Assembly (NCBI GenBank): GCA_963682175.1
Contig: OY821783.1
Span: forward strand, 38,834,301-38,898,300
Direction of reading: 5' to 3'
Source: Triglochin maritima
Lineage: Eukaryota; Streptophyta; Magnoliopsida; Alismatales; Juncaginaceae
DNA length: 64,000 nucleotides
This document shows positions 56,515-64,000 of this stretch, in pieces (positions within the stretch are counted from its first letter, which is position 1; each line of letters opens with the position of its first letter). Under the pieces are notes generated by a model that saw only the letters and a list, made by a program, of their open reading frames with translations, had not been told where the DNA came from and did no database searches. The position numbers and the translations under genes were made by a program.

Positions 56515-59500
56515 ATGATTTGAAATTGGATTTTTGCAAGTCGATTGAGTAATGAGCATGAGTACGGAGTTGATAAATTCCTAGACTTTGCACAAAAGAA
56601 TGCGCATTTTAGAAACGAAGGAAAAGTCTTTTGTCCGTGTAGGAAGTGTCTTAACAGGTTCTTAAGAGATGTAAAAGAAATCAAAACTTATCTGTTTGAG
56701 AAAGGTTTTGATGAAGGTTCTACGTGTTGGATATGATATGGTTAGAATGAAATACGTAAAGAAAGTGATAGTCCTTCACAGAAAGATGTTAATGGTGATG
56801 ATCGGTTAGAAGATATGATTTGAGATGTTGCCGAAAAGTTTGATGATAAACCACAAGTACTTAGTAATTTGTTGTTAGACAATGAAAAACCTATGTATCC
56901 GGGTTGCAATAATTTCAGTAGATTGTCTGCAGTGTTACAGTTATATACATTGAAAGCCTCGAACGGTTGGAGTGATGTCAATTTTACTACCTTACTTAAG
57001 TTATTAAAAGAAATTCTTCCAGAAAACAACGAACTTTCTGACCGTACATATGAGGCAAAAAAAAATCTTACGCAGTATAGGAAAATACATACATGCCCTA
57101 ATGATTGCATATTATATAAGGCTCAATATGAAAATCTGCATTATTATCCGCTTTGTAACGTGTCACAGTATAAATAAAAGAAAATTGTGAGTGGTGATAT
57201 ACCAGTATAAGGGCCGCCTGCGAAGGTGTTGTGGTATCTTTCGATCATTCCAAGGTTGAAACGTTTGTTTGCCTGCCCCCACGGATTCAAAGAATTTGAC
57301 CTGACACGCAGATCGTGATAAAACGGATGATGAGATGCTTCGACATCCTTCTGTTTCTCCGCAGTGGAAGAAGATCGATTCAGAATTTCCAGTGTTCGGT
57401 CAAGAATCCAGAAATCTAAGACTTGGTCTGTGTACTGATGGAATGAATCCTTACGGGAGTTCGAGTAGCCTTCATAGTTCGTGGCATGTTCTACTAGTGA
57501 TGTTAATCTACCTCCATGGTTAATCATGAAATATAGATACGTGATGTTGTCATTAATGATTGCTAGTCCAAAACAACCAGACAATGACATAAATGTGTAT
57601 TTGGCTCTCCTAATTGATGACTTGAAGAAATTGTGGAATGATGGTGAGCAAGTGTGGGGTGCTTACCGTCAATAGTCATTTACAATGCGTGCAATGATAT
57701 TTTCCACAATTAATGACTTCCATGGATATGAAAATATGTCTGGCTATTATGTGAAAGGACACAAAGCATGTCCTATTTGTGAAGAAAACACATGTTCTTT
57801 GCAGCTTGTGCATGGCAGTAAGACAATGTATCTTGGTCATCACAAATTTTTCTTATGAGTCATCCGTATCGTAAAATGAAAAAGACATTTAAGGAGAAGC
57901 AAGAATTCGAAGAACCTCCTACAGAAATCAGTGCAAGACAAGTTCTTGAGAGGGTGAATAACATTCAATGCAAATTCGGCAAGCCTTACAAACGCGAAAA
58001 TGATAAGAGTAGCTGGGGAAAAAATCCATTTTTTAAACCTTCATTATTGGGAGACTTTAGAAGTCCGACAATGTATTGATGTGATGCATGTCGAAAAAAA
58101 TATTTGTGACAGCTTGTTACGAACTCTTCTTAACATACCGGGTAAGACTAAAGATGGATATAATCCTAGACTTGATTTACTTGAACTTAGTATTCGAGCA
58201 AAATTGGCACCAGAGAGTAAAGGTACTCGTAAGTATTTACCACCAGCTTGTTACAATCTGTCCAGAAAGGAGAAATTAGCTTTGTGTCAATGTCTACATG
58301 ATGTTAAAGTGCTGCAGGGGTATTCATCAAATATTAGCAGTCTTGTTTCAATGAAAGATTTGAAACTAATTGGTTTGAAGTCTCATGATTGTCATGTGTT
58401 GATGCAACAGTTGTTACCGGTTGTCATTAGATCGATATTGCCGAAACACGTCACACATCCTATTATCAAATTGTGTTTGTTCTTCAACAAGATTTGCAGC
58501 AAAGTAATTGATCCAAAGTATTTGGATAAGTTGTAGAATGAAGTAGTTGTTACGATTTGTCAGTTGGAGATGTACTTTCCACCGTCTTTTTTTGACATTA
58601 TGGTTCATTTAGTGATTTATCTGGTTAGAGAATTTAAGTTACTCATGCTAGTATTTTTGAGGTGGATGTATCCTTTCGAGCGTTACATTGGTGAGTTGAA
58701 ATATTATTGTAAGAATCGACGAATGCCAAATGTGAGTATCGTTGAAGGCTACATAGCTCAAGAGGTGATTGAGTTTTGTAATGAGTACTTGACTCATATT
58801 AAGAGTGTGGGACTTCCTAAGAACAGACATGAAGATAGGATTGAAGATAAAGGTACGCGTGGTCCAAAGATGATAAGTCCAAAAGGTGAGGATCTCTTTA
58901 AAGCGTATTTCTATGTGTTTGTGCAATTCTGATGAAGTCCAACCTTATTTGGATGAGCACATGACCATAGTGAGGGAAAAAATCCTTCTTGAACTGATCA
59001 ACAAGTAATTAATGCTCACAATAAGGCTTTCGTTGATTGGTTTTAGGGAAACTGTGTACAACTGTAAGACCAAATCCTATAGTAACATCTTATAATGACT
59101 ATGATATCAATGTTTTTTCTTTCTATACCAGAATGGAGGACAAGAAAAGCACAATGCAAAATAGTGGGGTCACTTTGGTAGCTGAATCGTTACACATCTC
59201 TAGTTCGAAAGATAGAAATCCAATATATGCCAATATGTCTTATTATGGTCAGATTGAAAAAATATGAGAGTTGAATTTTACTAAATTCAGTGTTGCGGTA
59301 TTTAAATGCAAGTGGGTGGACAACAAGAACTGTCTTCAAGTCGATGATTTAGGGTTTATTTTGGTAAACCATAAAAAAGAAGGTTTTAAGGAAGATCCTT
59401 TCATTCTGGCATCTCAAGCAAAACAAATATTTTATGTAAAAGACATGTGTGCTAAAGAATGGTCGGTAGTTTTAGAAGGAAAACGACAAATTGTGGCTGA

Positions 59501-59666
59501 AGAAGATGTTAATGAGATTGGAGAAATTCCCTCGTTTGCACAAGTACCTGAACTTAAATCGCTTGATGACGACAAAACTGTTGACAACTTAATTATCCGA
59601 GATGATCATCATGAAGGAATATGGATCGAGGATCCTATGAGCAAAAAACAAAAACGTCAAAACTAA
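56515..59666 (+). pseudogene. CACTA TNP2-type transposase, disrupted
   Basis: Likely start ATG 56515 after a TTGTGTAG acceptor; the third codon is already TGA. Order of recognisable parts: transposase-associated domain (LSNEHEYGVDKFLDFA, CPCRKC, 56545-56660); the LPENNELSDRTYEAKK and HTCPNDCILY blocks (57025-57120); the transposase-21 core with LRLGLCTDGMNPYG (57418-57459), SGYYVKGHKACPICEEN near 57740-57788 and CIDVMHVEKNICDSLL (58074-58121); the DUF4218 region with LVGLKSHDCHVLMQQLLP-like sequence (58370-58420) and PFERYIGELK; and a DUF4216-like end (59160-59460). At least eight stops or shifts are visible. It would cut and rejoin element ends if intact. Confidence 0.88.
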
Positions 59667-59929
59667 AATTTGATTGTATATTGTAGTATTAACTTGATGC
59701 ATTTGTATGTTGAATTGAATGTTGTGCATTTGATAGATATGATTGTTGTTATTGCTGGACTGAATATGAATGTCGTGAGAACTACATACTTGTTTGGTAG
59801 ATATGAATATTGTGAATTGCTTGATTGAATATGAACTGCAGCGTTTGAGTCTGAATATGAACTGCAGGGTTAGAGTCTAAAATAAAGGTATCAAACAAAC
59901 AAAAAAATAAAAAAATAAAAGAAATATCC

Positions 59930-60215
59930 TACAACATCGGTCTCATAACAAACCGACGTTGTAGATAATCTAGCACGTCGGTTGTCAATACCACCAACGT
60001 TGTAGGATATTTATTATTATTATTAAAGAACCTACCACATTAGTCGTCAATACCACCGACGTTGTAGGATATTTCTGTTATTTTTATTAAAAACCTTACC
60101 ACGTCTGTTTTATAAAAGGACCGACGTGATAGGGTTCATACTACCTTGTCGGCCTTATAAGAAAGCTGACGTTATAGAGGGTCCACTTGTACCTCCTTTA
60201 CCACGTTATTGAGGG
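59930..60215. repeat. 3' subterminal repeats of the CACTA element, part 1
   Basis: Five or more copies of AACCGACGTTGTAG, CTACCACGT and related words. The same array continues after the inserted solo LTR at 61376-61500. Confidence 0.8.
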
Positions 60216-60220
60216 TCTAC

Positions 60221-61375
60221 TGTTGCTTTTTGGCCCTTTAATCTTAATTTTGATGATTAACAAACTAATATGATGCACAACTACAATTAGAACATCACCC
60301 AATCATATTGTCAAATTGCATAGATATTGTGTATTCCTGACAATGTAGGTGATCAAACCAATGGACTAATCAACTTCAAGATCAAGGCTCAAGACTTGTA
60401 ATCAAAGCTCAAGGACTTCATATGTAATTTTCTATTTATTTGAGTTATAGGATCAAATGTACACTTGATGCACAAAAGGATAAACTTGTCTCTGTCGGTT
60501 GACCGTTTGCCTCTCGGTCTATTGAACTTGTTCACAACGGATGACCGAGTTTCCCTTGGTGAACCGTGTTCTTAGAGTCAATAACGACTTGATCTTCCTG
60601 GAATCCTTGTTTCGGTGAACCGAAGTGTTCTCGGTCAACCGAATTTAATTGGTCGATATTAGGAAAAAGTGACTGGAAGTTGGTCAACGGTTATCCGACT
60701 TATATTAATCTGAGAAATTAACCCACATTTTGTCGGACGACTGTTGGTGTTTCGGTCGACCGAATTTGCCCTGAATTCTGCCCGAGCTTAAGCCGCTTCT
60801 TGTTTCTTATTGGTCCAAACCTCACCAACTCACCAAAACAACTCTATTTGTTTTGAAGGCTATATAAGCTTCATTAAAGAGACACATTCACTCCTCTACT
60901 TTCCAAAAATCAATCATATTCTTGTGCTATCAATCTTCAAGCCTTCAAAGCTCCACCAACTCTCAAACTTCCATTAAATTCACTCCAAGCTTAGTTCCAA
61001 TCCTTGAGTGCATTCAAGTTACAGTTTGACAAACTCATTCAATTTCCATTGTGTTGTAAAGTTTCGAGGAAGCACCCTCTTAGGTTGCGAGAGGAGATCC
61101 GAGCAAGGCAAGGGTGTTCACAAGGCTTCGATTGTAAGAGAGTTTATCTTCGACCCGGAGCGAAGATAATATTGAATTCTCAAGTATGAATCGGAGGATC
61201 GATCAGAACTTGAGGAGAGGACTAGATCACGGTGGTGTGATCAAACTTCTATAAATCTCCGGAGTTATCTTGTGGTTTGCATTCTTTCTCTTACTATTTT
61301 AATTGCGCAATTGTTTAGGAAAATTAGCAAATAATTTATTCACCCCCCTCTAGATTAGTGACCGATCAACTTACA
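60221..61375 (+). mobile_element. Solo LTR (family L4) in the CACTA 3' region
   Basis: 1155 bp beginning TGTTGCTTTTTGG and ending CAACTTACA, with a 5-bp target duplication matching at 4 of 5 bases (TCTAC 60216-60220, CCTAC 61376-61380). It has TATATAAGC (60863-60871) and a C-run CACCCCCCTCTAG near its end, as in many plant copia LTRs. It carries decayed palindrome cores between 60498 and 60770 (GGTTGACCG, GGTGAACCG, GGTCGACCG), in pairs about 19 bp apart. Confidence 0.8.
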
Positions 61376-61500
61376 CCTACCACGTCGGTATCACAACCGA
61401 CGTGAAAGGGTACTCATTTATAACGTCTCCCGCATACCACGTCGGTCAGGGAAGACGGTCAACCCGACGTTGTAACCCCTTAATATCCGACGTAGTAATC
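61376..61500. repeat. 3' subterminal repeats of the CACTA element, part 2
   Basis: CTACCACGTCGGTATCACAA, AACCGACGTGAAAGG, ATACCACGTCGGTCAGG and TCCGACGTAGTAATC, leading to the terminus at 61516. Confidence 0.8.
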
Positions 61501-61519
61501 ATTTTTTGCAGCAGTGGTA

Positions 61520-63403
61520 CTAATATACATAGTTTGAAGATCACCGTTAACAACAAACATGATGATGAAGTTCAAAATGGTGGTAATAGTGATTTCAAGC
61601 GCATGGTTAGTATGCATGTAATGGTATACAATGTTGTGTATTCAATTTAGAAGGTAATAATATATTTTAGTTTTTACATTTATAGATTGTTAATTTGCAG
61701 ACACGATGAGTCTTCCATCATGTCACTTTTGTTATTTGAGTTATAATTTGAAAGGAAAATTTGACCAATTATTTTCTAAGTTACTAAATCTTTGAAAAAA
61801 AAATTACATTTTGACTATCTTTAGAAAATACGTTTATCTTTCCACTTCTCCAAAATACCCCTGCCTAAATTATGTGGGATCATTCACTTCCAATCCTTCT
61901 CATTTTTTCTCTTTTTCTTTCAGCCCTCAAAAATCGTGCAGTGAAAAGTTCATATCGTGCAAATATCGAGCGCATAGACTTTATAGTTCTTCACACACAG
62001 ACGCTTCGAATTATGTTCATCATAAAACACCCTAAAAATCAAGTATTGAAAAAACACAACTTTTCAAAAATCAAAATTATCGAGGACATATCGCGCACAC
62101 ATCGAGCTCATCGACTTTATTGTTCTCTACATTGAAACCTAGGGTTGAGCATGGACCGGTCCGATTCTGGTTCGGTCCGGACCGGAACCAATCGATCCGG
62201 GTTCCGGTACGGACATTTCTGAAAATCCGGTTCCGGTCATGTCCGGACCTGATGCACAGCTCTACTGAAACTATTCGAATTCCGTTCGACATAAAACATC
62301 TTAAAAATGTACAAACTAATTCTATCGAACCTCTATTGAGCATATAAAAACAACCTAAATATTAAATTGAAATAAACTCTACAAACTGTTGTCGGAGTTT
62401 TATCGAGCTCACATGTAAAATGAATCATGCATATCGAGCACAACAATCGAGTTCTTATTGAACTGATCATATCGAATTCATAGAACTTCGTTGGAAACAC
62501 AAAAGATCAGTTCAACTTACATCGATTCAATCCATTGCACAAAACACTCAGTCTAATCCTATCGAGCTCACATGCAAAAACCTCACGATGGAATTGAATT
62601 TTCAACTTTTTGTGTACGTCATGAGAATGACGACTTGGTGAAATTAATGTAACAATTACGTTAAGCCATGTTTACACCCATCACGACGTACATTAGTATT
62701 CATCCCGCTTATAGTTCAAAAAGTCTAAGATGCTTAATTAGATTAGTAATAGTAAAAATGGAAATATATCTATAGCTGCTTCAGTTTTCTAGAATCATGC
62801 ATTGCCGGTGCTCCGGAGAACCGATAGAACCAATTCTCACCGGAGAACAGATGAAATTCAATGTTACTATATATGGAGACTCAGGCTGGGGCCAACGCTT
62901 AACATAGGTGTTAGGGGCCATTGTTAGCTTTTGTAATTAAGCACTTAAATAAAGAATAAACAAGGGGTTGGGATTTTTGCTTGTGTACACTTGTAAAGTC
63001 CTGTTATTGGACCTTTGCTCACCTATAATTTTATATTGTCCTTGTGCACTTGCAAATCACAGATTTTACGTTTATACACTTTCTTATTTTCCCCGTTAAA
63101 TTTCAACCAACGCCGTAAGTAAAAATTAACGTCCCGTTACAAAGTTCAATCATGAGACCTTAATCTTCTTAATCCTTATCGTAATTAAACCCTCAATCTC
63201 GTCCTTCTCTCCCAAAACCCCCAATTCCCTCCAAACCCACCAAACCTTCGTTCCCGATCTCTCAACGCCAACTACCTCTCCGGACCCGTCCACCTCTTCC
63301 CGAACCCCACCACCCTCTTCCCCAACCCCACATCCTCTCCCCCAACCTGACCTCTCATCCCGAACTCAAGCGTCCTCTTCTCCAACCCGACATCCTTTTC
63401 CCG
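61520..63403. other. Intergenic DNA with diverged tandem repeats
   Basis: No gene recognised. The word ATCGAGC followed by TCGACTTTAT..TTCTC and CATAAAACA..CCTAAAAAT recurs between 61952 and 62600 in at least three decayed units; one is split by the small hAT MITE at 62140-62264. Confidence 0.45.
62140..62264. mobile_element. Small hAT-type MITE (125 bp)
   Basis: Left end TAGGGTTGAGCATGGACCGG, right end reversed TAGAGCTGTGCATCAGGTCC, interior of GGTTCCGGTCCGG-like words. Flanking 8-mers TTGAAACC and CTGAAACT agree at 6 of 8 bases. Confidence 0.7.
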
Positions 63404-63496
63404 ATGTTGTCTTCCGGCAACTGCCCGTCTATTCCTCTCTCCGACGTTCCCACCTGCAAATGTGGACTTCCGGCCAAGATCCAAGCGTCGAACAAG
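63404..63496 (+). CDS. Possible first exon of a GRF zinc-finger protein
   Basis: ATG 63404 opens 31 codons ending at AAG before GGTTGG, a possible GT donor at 63497. The peptide contains CKCGLPAKIQAS, which resembles the start of GRF-type zinc fingers (C-x-C-G-x-PA), common in small plant proteins and in transposon-derived genes. The upstream leader is strongly C-rich with repeated CAACCC/CCTCTTC words. No following exon with the rest of the finger (Gly-Arg-Arg-Phe and the Cys pair) is recognised before the window ends. It may be a fragment. Confidence 0.35.
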
Positions 63497-64000
63497 GTTG
63501 GATTGAATTTACTATTTTGGTTTGATGAGTTTAGAATATAGTATGCATTGTTGATTCTTGAATACATATATTAAAGTAACATTTCTTCATCCTATAATTG
63601 AAGGATTATAATTAGTCATTTACCCAAAAGTTAGTTCAACCAATTAAAGTAATAAAGTATAATGTCTAAATTAATCTCGACCAGACACTATTAAGGGGAA
63701 GACATGAAGTCATCCACCAATGGAATGATGTCGGCTTTAAGTATATGTTCGCCATTTTTTCTCCGTAATTTACATTTTTCATGATAATCAGAACATATAT
63801 AAAAGTTGCAACTACCAAGAAAATGCATCATTGAATAAAAGGTCTCACAAGTCGCGATCACAAAAACACTTCAAAAACAAAGAAATTTCAAGTTGTACAA
63901 GTAACTTTTCATCTTAAGTTTCTTTGCAATTAATCAAGCAACACAGTAGTTATATCAATGTTTTTATTGTACCAATAATTGTTTTTTTTGTAGAGTTCTG
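63497..64000. other. AT-rich DNA to the window end, nothing recognised
   Basis: May be an intron if the exon at 63404 is real. No other feature seen. Confidence 0.4.

Larger units (their letters stand above)
51215..61516 (+). mobile_element. CACTA (En/Spm) element, degenerate
   Basis: About 10.3 kb. CACTACCACTATG at 51306 and CAGCAGTG ending at 61516 (reverse CACTGCTGCAAAA) are candidate termini with 3-bp flanks ATA and GTA. Some subterminal-type repeats lie before 51306, so the true left end may be as far as 51215. The element-specific word CTACCACGTCGG and its complement fills both ends (51237-51420, 59930-60215, 61376-61500) and a block between the genes. It carries two plus-strand genes, one with a ULP1 protease domain and one TNP2 transposase, both full of stops. 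A solo LTR (60221-61375) interrupts the 3' subterminal zone. Confidence 0.85.

Overview
This window is nuclear DNA from a flowering plant, almost certainly a eudicot. The evidence is short exons with GT..AG introns, AT-rich intergenic DNA, a plant-type bHLH gene, a U-box gene, a flavodoxin-like quinone reductase gene, and a dense load of typical plant transposons (Ty1/copia, solo LTRs, a TRIM, hAT MITEs, Mutator-like elements and a CACTA element). By my count about 60 percent of the window is mobile DNA. I cannot name the species.

Layout: 1-4 kb holds intergenic DNA and a solo LTR (1194-2853). 4.07-6.56 kb is a seven-exon bHLH112-like transcription factor gene. 7.8-8.9 kb is an LTR-like repeat. 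9.75-15.5 kb is a complete but mutated Ty1/copia (Tork/TNT1-94-like) element with two 857-bp LTRs. 16.9-23.6 kb is a minus-strand NAD(P)H:quinone oxidoreductase gene (FQR1/WrbA type). Its first intron holds a solo LTR and a TRIM, and its last exon is split by an 819-bp hAT MITE. 23.8-26.6 kb is a young, internally deleted LTR element. 27.3-28.0 kb is a solo copia LTR. 30.4-31.4 kb is a single-exon U-box gene (PUB8-like, minus). 32.7-34.8 kb is a third solo LTR of the 1.2-kb family, and 36.0-36.7 kb is a second hAT-type element. 38.0-42.0 kb and 43.9-49.9 kb are two members of one Mutator-like family. The second carries a transposase-OTU gene and a convergent plant-mobile-domain gene. 51.2-61.5 kb is a degenerate CACTA element with a ULP1-type gene and a TNP2 gene, with a solo LTR inserted near its 3' end. 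A possible GRF zinc-finger exon lies at 63.4 kb.

The most striking signal is an array of a palindrome (core GGTCGACC, in full TCGGTCGACCGA) inside LTRs that otherwise look unrelated. In the copia LTRs and in the TGTTA-type solo LTRs the palindromes come in pairs about 22 bp apart, repeated about every 72-73 bp. Decayed versions occur in two further LTR families. This points to a shared cis-acting module carried by several retrotransposon families.

The three host genes (bHLH, FQR1, PUB8) show no functional link to each other. They are single-copy islands among transposons. FQR1 is the one most affected: the MITE puts a TAG stop directly at the insertion point, yet the 35 codons beyond it are still open.
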